Of a DNA stretch of 64,000 bases, positions 41,159 to 51,848 are shown one piece after another (positions within the stretch are counted from its first letter, which is position 1; every line of letters starts with the position of its first letter). Below the pieces are notes generated by a model, which worked only from the letters and a program-made list of their open reading frames with translations, did no database searches and was not told the DNA's origin. Origin of the DNA: Diadophis punctatus similis (Eukaryota; Chordata; Lepidosauria; Squamata; Dipsadidae); contig JALIGW010000003.1 in NCBI GenBank assembly GCA_023053685.1, positions 46,335,996-46,399,995 of the forward strand. The letters run 5' to 3'. The translations under genes were made by a program, and so were the position numbers.

Positions 41159-41301
41159 CATGCGTGCCCAGCCCGCTGTCACATGCAGCCCCACAAGATT
41201 GTAATCATTTAATATTATTGTGTTATTTACATACACTAACTATAGTATATATTTTAAATGTGGCCCAGGACAATTCCTCTTCACGAGCTTGGGCACCCAT
41301 G
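41159..41301. mobile_element. hAT element B of the tandem pair
   Basis: 143 bp, ends CATGCGTGCCCAGCC and GCTTGGGCACCCATG, flanked by CTCTAGAG on the left (shared with element A) and CTCTAGAC on the right (41302-41309). Different family from element A. Confidence 0.85.
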
Positions 41302-42007
41302 CTCTAGACGCTTTGTCTTGGATGTCATTACCTATGCAGATGTGAAGGAGGGACTGCATCATACTTAAGAGAAAAGCAGAGATTAGACTGTTTTGGATGC
41401 TTAAAGAAGTTTGCCGCTTAATATTGTAACACATTTATTTTCATTTTCCTTTTTCATCTTGAAATATTACTACATTTTTATTGACTAACAGTAGTAGGAA
41501 AATTGGGAGAGCTTTCATGTAAATTTACTTACAACTAGAACTACTAAAGTCTGTCAAGCTATGCAAAGAAGATATGTTGCCGGAAATGCATCTAGTGTGA
41601 CCAACAATTCTCTTTTCTTAATATAAAGATCAAGTTGCCATTGAGGTGAGTTTGATTCTTAGTGACTGCTTTGTTCCAGGACACTTTTCTGGAATTCCTA
41701 GGCAGTTCTATTTCCATATACTCACCAGAATTAACCCTGTTTACCTTCATCTATAAGCTGGTTTGATAACAGTACAATCATCTCTTTAGGCACTATCAAT
41801 GTATCCATCCTGCAAATGAAGTCTGACCAGAATCAAATACCACAGATCTCTTAGATAAGAATCTGCTGATGTAAAACCTCAAAAGCCTTCTTCTAAGTAT
41901 GTCACTTCATTGAAGCAAATACATACATCTTTCCTACAAGCGAAGTCTGAGCAAGTTAAAGATAAGATAACCTTTATTGTCACTTTTTTCTGTGAATACA
42001 CTGGCAC

Positions 42008-42234
42008 CAGTGGTGGGTTGCTGCTGGTTTGGACCGGTTCTTTAGAACCAGTAGTGGAAATTTGCTGCCGCTCGCCGAACTGGCAGTGATGGCCGGCGGT
42101 CCACGTTCCCGAACCGGTCCTCCAGTCGCCGCAGCTGGCAAAAAAACCCTCTGCGCACGCGCAAAGGCTTCTGCAAAACGCACACTTCCATCGCGATGCA
42201 AACCGGTAAGGAAGGTAAGTGGAACCCACCCCTG
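42008..42234. mobile_element. hAT MITE (CAGTGGTGGGTT family)
   Basis: 227 bp, ends CAGTGGTGGGTTGCTGC and GGAACCCACCCCTG, exact 8-bp duplication ACTGGCAC (42000-42007 and 42235-42242). Confidence 0.94.
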
Positions 42235-42242
42235 ACTGGCAC

Positions 42243-43439
42243 ACATTAAAAAATGAAATTCTGATGCCCACTCTCAACACACGCATTAATCACAGACCAT
42301 TTAGAATACATAGCAGAAAAAAGAGTCTTGAAGTTAACAAGGTTAAATGTTATAGGTTCTCTTAGATAAGCTTTCTATGTTTATTTAAATGCTAAAATAA
42401 TGTTCTAGCATATCACTCTGTTGTTTGCCAGCATTTTAGTTAGCTATACACAGGTGGAGGTAATGGCAAAACACAGTTACAAAAGCCATTCTTGCTCTAG
42501 AACAGAATATTGCTACAGTACTTCCTCTCATACTTCCTTCTGTTTTATTTTGCAGAATTAGTTAAAAAAATTCTTGGTACAAAATCCAGCTCTACAAATA
42601 ATTCAAAATTACCCTAAACTGGGAAAAGATTACTGTGACTAATAGATTCCCCAGAATTAACATGTATTCATAAAGTACCATTGAACACTATTACTGGTAT
42701 TACTCTAAATAGCTCTCTCCAACTTGATGCAAATACTCTAATTCTTTTCTCCGTGGTCTTTTTTTCTCCTCTCCCTTTTTGGTATTAGAATTAAGGTAGT
42801 CTGCTTCAATGACACAAGTACAAGATCAGATCACTCAAACATTTTTTAACCCAAGTGGGAATAAAATAAAAAAGGCTCCTCACATTTCCCATTCTCTTCT
42901 AAGATGGCTTAAAAATGATTTGGGCAGAGCAACTGTAAGCTAAAAATAAATTAAATAGGCCAACCATCCATCGTTCCAGTATGCATCTGGTCTTTAAAAA
43001 CCGCTCCAATACATAATCAGAATACAGCATTAGAGAACTCCGTGTAATATACAATAATGGTCCAAATTTCTTTTATTTATATTTCCTGAAGTCTGTGCCA
43101 ACACTTGCTCAATAGGATCACAGCCATCACAATAAACTTGTGCGTTGCATAAGGCATGACACTCTTAATGTTCCAAAGATACAAGCCAACCATATTGTTA
43201 TTTGCCTAAATATATACGGTATGTTAATGTTACTTCAGAAAGAAAAACAAATATACGTTTGAAATTCAAATCACAAATTTTTCTACAAAGGGTGTAACGC
43301 TTCCTTTAACAGCTCCATAAGCACCTGAGGCCAGAAATATCACAATTCAAACTACTCATCAACCAAGACCAGTGTAAGAATCAATATGAAACACACAACC
43401 TCTGAGTCACCAAATACATGAGATGAAAGCTTCCCAGGC
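42243..43439. other. intron 1 stretch, no feature recognised
   Basis: AT-rich sequence with no repeat boundary or coding signal that I can support. Confidence 0.5.
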
Positions 43440-44086
<647 letters not shown>

Positions 44087-44099
44087 ATATATATATATC

Positions 44100-44944
44100 A
44101 CTTCAAAATAAGAAAAATAAAAGCACACTAAACAATCCGACATTGGCAGAACAATTACAGTTCAGAAAGCCAAACAAAGTACTTCATCCTCAGGAATCCA
44201 GGTGCAATTGTTGGTTCCCAGAGGAAAGGAGATGGCACAAGAAATGCTGCAAAACACGGTCTCATTTTGATACTGCTTTCCTGAACACCATATATTTAAT
44301 GCTGCACAAATAAAAATCATAGTCATATTATAATTGTAACTAGCAATGTGTTTCATATGAATAACAGTTTAAGGAAGAAGCAAATACTGTGTTATAAATA
44401 CAGGTATATAAAATAGAGAAAGCTGATACTATGGGGGTTAAATTACCCTAATTACATAGCTGTAATTAGCAACCAGTCTGAAGGAGGAAGAGGTTGGTAA
44501 GAGCTATTTGTGTAACAGACAGCTTCTTCGATAAAGGCACAGAAGGGGTAATATGAATGCTTCTCCTGAACTATTCTAAAAGCGGATATCTGATTCAAAT
44601 ATATCCTTAGCTTTGTTGCTAAATATCAGCCTACTTGGTAGAGTTAAAATTTAGAAGCAGCAGTAAAACTGGATGAAAGCATTTGGTGGAAGAACAAGTA
44701 AAACAGGAGCAAGGAAGACAGAAAAATGGAAGAGAAAACCAAGAGTTATTACTTCTGACTTGAAATAGAGCATTTTAAAAATCTTAAACTGCTGCATGGC
44801 TCCACTGGAGACCCAATGAACTGTATTGTCCATATTACCTAACAATATATTTAAAAGAATCCCAACCATTTAATTCTACATTTCCTCCAGGAGCTCAAAG
44901 CAATTTACTTTTTTTTAAAAATCACCCAACCCTATGATATATAC
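44100..44944. other. intron 1 stretch, no feature recognised
   Basis: No exon, RNA gene or repeat boundary recognised. Confidence 0.5.
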
Positions 44945-45371
44945 CCATGATGGCGAACCTATGGCACGTGTGCCCAAAGTGGCACATGGAGCCATGTCGC
45001 CTGGCACGTGCGGTGTTGCCCGTTCCTCTTCCGGGTTTCTGGCGCGCATGCGCACATGATCAGCTGGCCTTTGTGCACGCGGCAGTGCCGGAAACCGGAA
45101 GAGCTGGTCTTCTGTCTTCCTGCATGAGCATGCGTACCGGCCAGCTGATCGGCGCATGTGTGCCAGTAATCAGAAGATTTGGCTGACCCGTGCGCATGCG
45201 CATGCCAGAAACCAGAAATATATTTTCCAGCATGTGCATGCCCCCTGGGCAGCTCCTCTTCCTGGTCGCGGTCCAGACAAGCGGTCACACGAAGTGCTCC
45301 CTTTTTGGCACTCGGTGCTGTGCGCATGCTCCCTTTTTGGCACTCAGTGCCGAAAAGGTTCGCCATCACTG
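44945..45371. mobile_element. hAT element (GATGGCGAACC termini)
   Basis: 427 bp, ends CCATGATGGCGAACCTATGG and AGGTTCGCCATCACTG, exact 8-bp duplication ATATATAC (44937-44944 and 45372-45379). The right duplication overlaps the first bases of the Tigger-like element that follows. The interior is rich in GCGCATGCGC-type palindromes. Confidence 0.92.
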
Positions 45372-45376
45372 ATATA

Positions 45377-45777
45377 TACAGATAGTCCTCGACTTACGAC
45401 CACAATTGAGCCCCAAAATTCTGTTGCTAGGTGAAATATTTATTAAGTGAGTTTGCCTGTTTTATGAACTTTCTTGCCATCGTTGCTAACTGAATCACTG
45501 TAATTATTAAATTAATCAAACTGTTGTTAAGCAAATCTGGCTTCCCCATTGACTTCGCTTGTAAAAAAAAAGTTGCAAAAGGGGATCACGTGACCCAGGG
45601 ACACTGCAACTGTCATACATACATACCAGTTGCCAAGCATGCGAATTTTGATCACATGATCATGGGGATGCTACAATGGTCGTAAGTGTGAAAACTGCTC
45701 ATGGTTCACTTTTTCCAGTGCCATTATAACTTTGAACGGTCACTAAATGAACTGCTGTAAGTTAAGGACTATCTGTA
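45377..45777. mobile_element. Tigger-like DNA element
   Basis: TACAGATAGTCCTCGACTTA at the left and AAGTTAAGGACTATCTGTA at the right, flanked by TA. Best-preserved member of its family in the window. No transposase. Confidence 0.85.
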
Positions 45778-45958
45778 CTGAGCTGAAATTGATAGACCCA
45801 AAGTCACCTAACAAAGTTTCCATGGCTGAGGACAGATTTGAATCCGGGTTCCCACAAGGAACCCTTGTGGTAGCCAACTCCCCTGCAAGAAGACTCATCA
45901 TAAACACAGATTCATCCCCAACAGCCTGGGCCTGTCTTCAAGAGTGAAGGGAGACAGG

Positions 45959-46269
45959 CAGGGGTGGGTTCCACTTACCTTAGATACCGGTTCGCATCGC
46001 CTCGTGCGATTTGGCTTCCGCACATGCTCAGAAGCAGAAATGAGCCTGAAACACAGCTGAGGAGCTCATCAGCTGTGCTTCGGGCGAAGAAATAAAGGTC
46101 AGAATTCACCCGCAGGGGGGTGCTTTTTCAAGCCGCAGAAGGGGAAAATTTCACAAAAAATACACAAAAAAAGATGGTGGCACGCACAGACTGGCACCGA
46201 CAGTGAAGTCACCAGCGGGTCACTACCGGTTTGGGCGATCCGGTCCGAACCGGGAGGAACCCACCCCTG
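45959..46269. mobile_element. hAT MITE (CAGGGGTGGGTTCC)
   Basis: 311 bp, ends CAGGGGTGGGTTCCACTTAC and GGAACCCACCCCTG. Flanked by GAGACAGG and GACACAGG (one mismatch). Contains ACCGGTTCGCATCGC and CCGGTCCGAACCGGG. Confidence 0.9.
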
Positions 46270-46284
46270 GACACAGGGCAGAAA

Positions 46285-46600
46285 ACATCATGCAGCCAAG
46301 AAGTCTCCATACTCATTTGCATCACTCAGCTGACCCTGAGGATACAGATAAACCTCCAGGTTGTCTCAATGACCCCCTAAAAGAAGAATGCAAATGACTA
46401 GCTGTCTGCAAGGAATATAAATCCTTCTGTTCCCCACTATCCAGTCAGAGCTGAAAAAGCTTCTTGGATGAGAAGTGAAACCTCTTCAAAGAAAACAACA
46501 ACAAGAAAGTCCAGTTGCCTCCCGAAAAAGCACCTTTGGGACAACCCTGATCTGGATGACTGAGAATCTCCACAGACTTTCCCCTTCCAGAATTATTGAC
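46285..46600. repeat. interspersed repeat, class uncertain
   Basis: Contains CTTCTTGGATGAGAAGTGAA and CAGTTGCCTCCCGAAAAAGC, phrases I recognise as part of a widespread reptile/fish retroelement 3' region (possibly Penelope-like). Its borders and clade cannot be fixed by eye. Confidence 0.35.
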
Positions 46601-47548
46601 TAATCTGAATTCGCCATAGAACTGTATAAGCCATTTCGGCTTCACATAATGCTCCAAAACACCTTTTTGCCTTTGAATATAAAACACTAAGTACTGAATA
46701 ATTTGGTTATATGGTTTTTTAATCCCAATTTTTATACTATAGTTCTAATTCTATAGCCACCTATTCCTTTTTCCAAGGTTACACTCAACTCTTTTATGTC
46801 AACAGGATCAGAAAGCTATTTCTTCGTACTTTTATTAATAAAAAGACCATGGTTCCTTTTTGACCTCACAATAATAATTTCACTTTGACAGTATTCTCTT
46901 CATAACTGCGTTCAGAAATTTTAATCAGCATTGGTCAGTTCTTGATACAGCAGTCCAAGAAGTACACTGGAATCCCGTAGGATCATTAATTTGATTCCTC
47001 CTACTTTCTTCAGAACAGCTGCGCTCTGAATCACTTTGCAATTTCTTCCACATTAGCCCTCATTTTCAGAGCACTGTAATCTTTTGTTAGAGATTGCAGC
47101 ATTATGTTATTAATTTTGACACTTCTTACTCCGACAAAGCTGCATACTAGGCATCTGAAGTTATTTTGTTAGTTTTTAATAGCTTTTACTGCTTTTTTGG
47201 TACATATTAATAGTGCGTGCATTTCCTAATATATTAGTTGGCTTTTAATAAGGAAGGATTTCTTTTCTGTTGCTCACAAGCATTTCTGACAGAATGATTA
47301 TGGATATTGCTCCCTGCAATTTTCTTGATTTCTTTGTTTCTCAGGGCCTTCTTTAAATTATATTTATAAAGTATATTTATGTACACTCTTTCTATATCTA
47401 TGTAGATAGACTGTATTCCACATTAAGGTACTAAATAACATTTAGTAAACTCCACATTCATAAATATATGGAGAGTTTGCTGCTTAAATTCTCAGCAATT
47501 TTGCATAATTGATGGTTGCTATAAAACATTTACTTTGAACATTTATAC
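46601..47548. other. intron 1 stretch, no feature recognised
   Basis: AT-rich sequence, no supported feature; it is the left flank of the copia insertion. Confidence 0.5.
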
Positions 47549-47553
47549 ATTTA

Positions 47554-47819
47554 TGTCAGAGTTACGCAATAAATCAGAAGCTTCAAAAGATAACTGCATT
47601 TTGCTGATTCAAATAACTTCTTTATAAGTAGAATAAAACATTAACAATACCACACTTTGTTTCAGTTCACATGTTGAGATGTTTTCACAGCAAGCTTTAA
47701 TGGTGGACAGACTAAACCACACCCTTCTTCTTGCTAAGTTTCTGGACATGCTCAATTAACACTTCAGCCGGATTGGCTGACTCAATCACATGGCTCTCCC
47801 AGTCATGAATATTCCAACA
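47554..47819 (-). repeat. 3' LTR of copia copy B
   Basis: 266 bp, TG...CA ends. It differs from the 5' LTR at one base in the region after TTTGTTTCAG (T versus A). It carries a TATA-like CTTATAAAG (47628-47620) and ATTAAA (47701-47696) on the minus strand. Confidence 0.97.
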
Positions 47820-50800
47820 CTCCTCCCTTCATTACTGGGAGAGACATCAGACCTATTGGATTTAAACATTTCCTATAATGGACACCACCCAATGGTTTGG
47901 TCATCATGTCTGCTAAATTATCCTCTGAAGAACAATGATGTAAACGTATCAATTTTTCTTTTACAGCTTCCCTGACATTACAATACTTAATGTCCACATG
48001 TTTACTTCTGTTCTTCACTCTGTCACCTGTTGCCATTTTTATACAAGCAGCATTATCTTCATAAACAGTTACAGCTTCATTTACATTTACATTTAAATCT
48101 TGTAACAACTGTACATACCAAACTACTTCAGAACATAACTCAGACAATGCAATAAACTCTGCTTCAGCAGTTGAAATAGCAACCGTTGTTTGTTTTCTGG
48201 ACTTCCAACCAACTAAAGCCCCTCCAAACATTATTACAATTCCAGAATTAGACTTTCTGGTTTTTACATCATTTGCATAATCACTATCAACATAACATTT
48301 CAATTTTAATTCTTCAGTGACCTTTATTTGAAGACCCAAATTCACAGTTCCCTTCAAATACCTGAGAATTCTTTTCACACCCATCCAATGCAACTTTGTA
48401 GGTGTAGCAGTAAAGCGACTTAAGATGCTCACTGCACAAGCTATGTCTGGTCTGGACCACTGTGACAGATATAACAGACTCCCTATTGCAGAGTGATATA
48501 TCTCCTGATCACAGGCTTCACTTTTGTCCTCACCCAAACTATTGTAAAAATCTGTGCTCATAGGTGTAGGAGCAATATTACAATCTTTCATGTTATACTT
48601 CTCTAATAATTGTTCAATTTTTCTCCTTTGACTGAGAATATAACCACCTTTTTCAGTTTTTTGTATCTCTACACCGAGATAATTCTTTATTTCTCCCAAA
48701 TTCTTTAATTCAAATTTCTTTTCTAACTTATTAGCAAATTCTTTAACTTGTGATGCATCCTTTGCAATGAAACAAAGATCATCCACAAATGCTAATAGTA
48801 GAAAATTCCCACCTTTTAACTTTCCAGTGTATATGCAACCATCAGCTTTGCAACTCTTGAACCCAAGACCTTTCAATGCAGTATCTAAACAGATATTCCA
48901 ATTTCTGGCTGACTGCTTCAGCCCATAAATGGCCTTGTTCAATTTATACACCATGTTAGGTTTTTTATTTTCATACCCTGGCGCTTGAACCATATAAATT
49001 TCTTCCTCTAATTCAGCATTGAGAAATGCAGTGGTTATATCAAAATGCCAAATTCTATGCCTGTATGCTGATGCTAATGCCAGTGCTAGTCTTATGCTCT
49101 CACCTTTTACAGTTGGCGCGAACACCTCATCATAGTGCACATTCTTTAATTGAGAAAAACCTTGTGCCACCAATCTTGCCTTATACTGTACTTCATTATT
49201 GGGTAATACCTTTTTCTTATATACCCACTTACATCCTACAGCTTTCGTACCCTGTGGCAAAGTCATAGATGTGAACACTTCATGATCTCCCATGGATTTC
49301 ATCTCTTTATCCATGGCTTCCTTCCACTTTTCTTGTTCAACTTTTGCTAATGCCAATACTTCCTTATAGTTTCTTGGCTCATACCACACATTACAAACTT
49401 TAACTTTACTGGCAGAATACCTGTCTGGCGGAACCCCTCTGTTCCTACGCTCTGACCTACGTGGCATTGCCTGTACTTGTGTTTCAAGCTTTTCTGGCTT
49501 CATATCTTGTTCAGACTCTCCTCCCTGAACATAGACACCTTCAGAAAATGATTCACCATCATTAAATGAGTTATTGTCACTAAGTGGATCACCGTCACTA
49601 AGTGGATCACCGTCGCTAAGTGAGACATTTTCAGAATTTGCATCAATTCTGTTCCAATTTTGTTCTGCAAAACTAGCAGACCTTGAAATCACTATCCTTT
49701 TACTTCCATCGCTAAAGCGATACCCTTTTGAGCCTGGCTCATAGCCCACAAATCTGAGCTTTCTAGCCTTTTGTTGTCCCTTTCTTCTGATTGACTTTGG
49801 AATATGTACCCATGCAGTACTTCCAAATATTTTTAAATGTGCTAGAGAAGGCTTTCTCCCATATAGCATTGCATATGGAGTATTATTGATGGATGAACTC
49901 CACAGCCTATTAACTAAATAATTGGCAGTCAGTATGGCTTCACCCCAATATGACCTGCTCATACCAGAATCCTCCAGTAATGAGTCTTTCATTGTTTGCA
50001 AAACACCATTTCTCCTTTCAGCCACTCCGTTCTCTCCCGGTGTGTAAGGATTTGTGCGCCTGTGTCTTATTCCCAATTGTCTCAACCATTGTTGAAAATT
50101 TGTTGACATAAATTCAGAACCTCTGTCAGTTTGCAACTGACATACCTGTTGTCTGTACCTTCTCTCTACAAAGCTTAACCATTGCTTAAATTGCTGTAGC
50201 ACCTCTGTTTTACTCTTAAGTAAGTAGCAAAACCCAAACCTGCTGTAGTCATCCACAATGACCAGCACATACTTTGCTCCTCCCAAACTGGCTTGCATAG
50301 GCCCAATTAAATCAGCATGCACCAGTTCTAGAGCTTTTGTGGTTTGTCTTGTGCTAAACTTGCTCACTGGGAATGCTTTGGATTTCGATGCTTTGCATAC
50401 TGCACAATCCAAATATGCCTTACATCCCTTCAAATCTAATCCTTCTGCAAATTCTTTCATTTGTTGAACAACCTTAAAATTAGCATGACCAAGTCGTCTG
50501 TGCAGAAGATGAACACACGAATTGTGTTCTGCTACATTTTTAACTATCTGGGAACAATGTGGGACCTTTTGTCCCTGCAATACATAAAGATTATCCTCTT
50601 TTATGCCCTGTGCACAAACATTCCCATTTCTTTGGATGATACACTTCCCATTAACAAATGTGGTTTCATAACCTTGCTTGTCTAAACTAGACACACTTAA
50701 CAAATTATGCTCCATTTCAGGTACACATAACACATCAGTAAACCTGGAGTCCAAATATGGAATTTGCACATCACCTCTTCCAAAGATTTTAGCCTTTTGA

Positions 50801-50976
50801 CCATTGGCTAAGGCTACTTCTTCATGGTTTCCTGGGAAAAATCTGGAAAATAAGTCAGAATTATTAACAATTGTTTGACTAGCCCCACTGTCAATCAACC
50901 ATTTGTCTCTATTGTTATTATAACAAACTTTTGCAACTGCAATCTGTCCTTGCAAATAATGTCTCTTGTCTTGCAC
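47803..50976 (-). CDS. copia pol: protease, integrase, RT, RNase H
   Basis: About 1057 codons without a stop. Domains in order: aspartic protease (WLIDSGAS near residue 30), GAG-pre-integrase and zinc-binding HHCC (HRRLGH...DCAVCKASK, about 158-195), and the integrase core with its DDE residues in HADLIGP, QTDRGSEF and ENGVAERRN (about 220-325). The copia-type RT follows (FDITTAFLNAELEEEIYM; FVDD catalytic box, about 655-790), then RNase H (CYVDSDYAND, STAEAEF, SKHVDIKYCN). The listed start is a GTG with no special support. The frame continues upstream through a CCHC zinc knuckle to a TGA near 51170, so it is probably reached from gag rather than started independently. The frame ends inside the 3' LTR. 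Confidence 0.95.
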   Translation of the reverse strand: MQDKRHYLQGQIAVAKVCYNNNRDKWLIDSGASQTIVNNSDLFSRFFPGNHEEVALANGQKAKIFGRGDVQIPYLDSRFTDVLCVPEMEHNLLSVSSLDKQGYETTFVNGKCIIQRNGNVCAQGIKEDNLYVLQGQKVPHCSQIVKNVAEHNSCVHLLHRRLGHANFKVVQQMKEFAEGLDLKGCKAYLDCAVCKASKSKAFPVSKFSTRQTTKALELVHADLIGPMQASLGGAKYVLVIVDDYSRFGFCYLLKSKTEVLQQFKQWLSFVERRYRQQVCQLQTDRGSEFMSTNFQQWLRQLGIRHRRTNPYTPGENGVAERRNGVLQTMKDSLLEDSGMSRSYWGEAILTANYLVNRLWSSSINNTPYAMLYGRKPSLAHLKIFGSTAWVHIPKSIRRKGQQKARKLRFVGYEPGSKGYRFSDGSKRIVISRSASFAEQNWNRIDANSENVSLSDGDPLSDGDPLSDNNSFNDGESFSEGVYVQGGESEQDMKPEKLETQVQAMPRRSERRNRGVPPDRYSASKVKVCNVWYEPRNYKEVLALAKVEQEKWKEAMDKEMKSMGDHEVFTSMTLPQGTKAVGCKWVYKKKVLPNNEVQYKARLVAQGFSQLKNVHYDEVFAPTVKGESIRLALALASAYRHRIWHFDITTAFLNAELEEEIYMVQAPGYENKKPNMVYKLNKAIYGLKQSARNWNICLDTALKGLGFKSCKADGCIYTGKLKGGNFLLLAFVDDLCFIAKDASQVKEFANKLEKKFELKNLGEIKNYLGVEIQKTEKGGYILSQRRKIEQLLEKYNMKDCNIAPTPMSTDFYNSLGEDKSEACDQEIYHSAIGSLLYLSQWSRPDIACAVSILSRFTATPTKLHWMGVKRILRYLKGTVNLGLQIKVTEELKLKCYVDSDYANDVKTRKSNSGIVIMFGGALVGWKSRKQTTVAISTAEAEFIALSELCSEVVWYVQLLQDLNVNVNEAVTVYEDNAACIKMATGDRVKNRSKHVDIKYCNVREAVKEKLIRLHHCSSEDNLADMMTKPLGGVHYRKCLNPIGLMSLPVMKGGVLEYS
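47820..47830 (-). other. polypurine tract of copia copy B
   Basis: GAAGGGAGGAG on the minus strand, directly before the 3' LTR. Identical to the tract in copy A. Confidence 0.88.
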
Positions 50977-51731
50977 ATTTCTTCTCTGTGCACAGCTTTT
51001 CTGCAGATGATTGGTCTTTCCACAAATGAAACACGCTTTCTTAACTTGCTTGCAGAATTGTTGCTGTGTAACTTGATCTCTCCTGCCTCTGCTCTCCTCT
51101 TGTCTGCAGACACCTCGGCTGTTGCTAGAGATAGGCAGCCTGTGGAAAATTTTCCATCAGCATGGCTGAAAAGCCTTTTCTCATATTCATTCAATAAACA
51201 CGATTTCAAAGCCTCCAAATTCAAATCTGCTTCTGGCTTACTTTCAAAAATAGCTGATACAGTCTCCCAGCTCTGATCCAAACTGTTTAACACTAATAAA
51301 ACTTTTTGGGACTCTGGAAACTTTACTCCACGTTGCTCCAATTCTAGAAAATTAGACTGCATTTTCATTAAATGATCTTCCATAGAATCTCCTGTCTGCA
51401 AACTCATTCTGAAAAGCTTTCTTGAAAGTTGGACCACATTACACGCAGAAACATTGACATGTACTGCTCTCAATTTCTGCCATATCTCTTTTGCAGACTT
51501 TAATTCAGCTACATTTAAGAATTGATCATCCCCCAGACTTAAGAGAAGATAAGCCATAGCTTTGTCATGAGCCTTTTGATCTGCTGCTCCAAGCACTTGT
51601 GGGGGGTCTGCTACGATGTCCCATAATTCTTTTGCTTTCAAAAAACATTCCATTTTTGCAGCCCAAATTAAATAATTTTTCTTCCCCAATTTAGGTATTG
51701 GACTGTCTTTAAATTCCATAGCAGCAGCCAT
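50895..51731 (-). CDS. copia gag (frame-shifted relative to pol)
   Basis: 278 codons from ATG at 51731. The N-terminal part is a typical copia gag (DUF4219/UBN2 type): PIPKLGKKNYLIWAAKMECF, ELWDIVADPP, AYLLLSLGDDQFLNV and LKSCLLNEYEKRLF. The last 60 or so residues look out of frame. A proper zinc knuckle (CX2CX4HX4C, about 51030-50985) is read in the pol frame, one base back. Gag and pol therefore overlap by about 80 nt beyond the listed pol start, in a -1 relation. Either the family uses frameshifting or this copy has an indel. I cannot tell which from one copy. Confidence 0.88.
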   Translation of the reverse strand: MAAAMEFKDSPIPKLGKKNYLIWAAKMECFLKAKELWDIVADPPQVLGAADQKAHDKAMAYLLLSLGDDQFLNVAELKSAKEIWQKLRAVHVNVSACNVVQLSRKLFRMSLQTGDSMEDHLMKMQSNFLELEQRGVKFPESQKVLLVLNSLDQSWETVSAIFESKPEADLNLEALKSCLLNEYEKRLFSHADGKFSTGCLSLATAEVSADKRRAEAGEIKLHSNNSASKLRKRVSFVERPIICRKAVHREEMCKTRDIICKDRLQLQKFVIITIETNG

Positions 51732-51834
51732 CCTGCTTTACTTTTCTTCTCTGCCTGTTCCTTTAACAACACAGACAGCTTCTTATCAGCTTTAAATTAC
51801 AATGCAGTTTTTAACTTTACTTCTTGAGCGATTT

Positions 51835-51848
51835 CTGGGCCCATAACC
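51835..51848 (-). other. copia primer-binding site, complementary to initiator tRNA-Met anticodon arm
   Basis: Directly after the 5' LTR the minus strand reads GGTTATGGGCCCAG. This is the exact complement of 14 nt of the vertebrate initiator tRNA-Met (CTGGGCCCATAACC, the anticodon stem-loop), not of a tRNA 3' end. Drosophila copia primes in the same way from a 5' half-molecule of initiator tRNA-Met. Confidence 0.88.

Noticed and set aside
41879..42290. Arginine/alanine-rich frames that might be SORT1 exon 1 (signal peptide)
   Set aside because: The GC-rich stretch is a hAT MITE with exact 8-bp duplications, and there is no acidic propeptide or DFVAKL-like sequence with a donor site.
49026..50685. 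Plus-strand frames opposite pol
   Set aside because: Shadows of the copia pol coding strand; the same frames appear opposite copy A.
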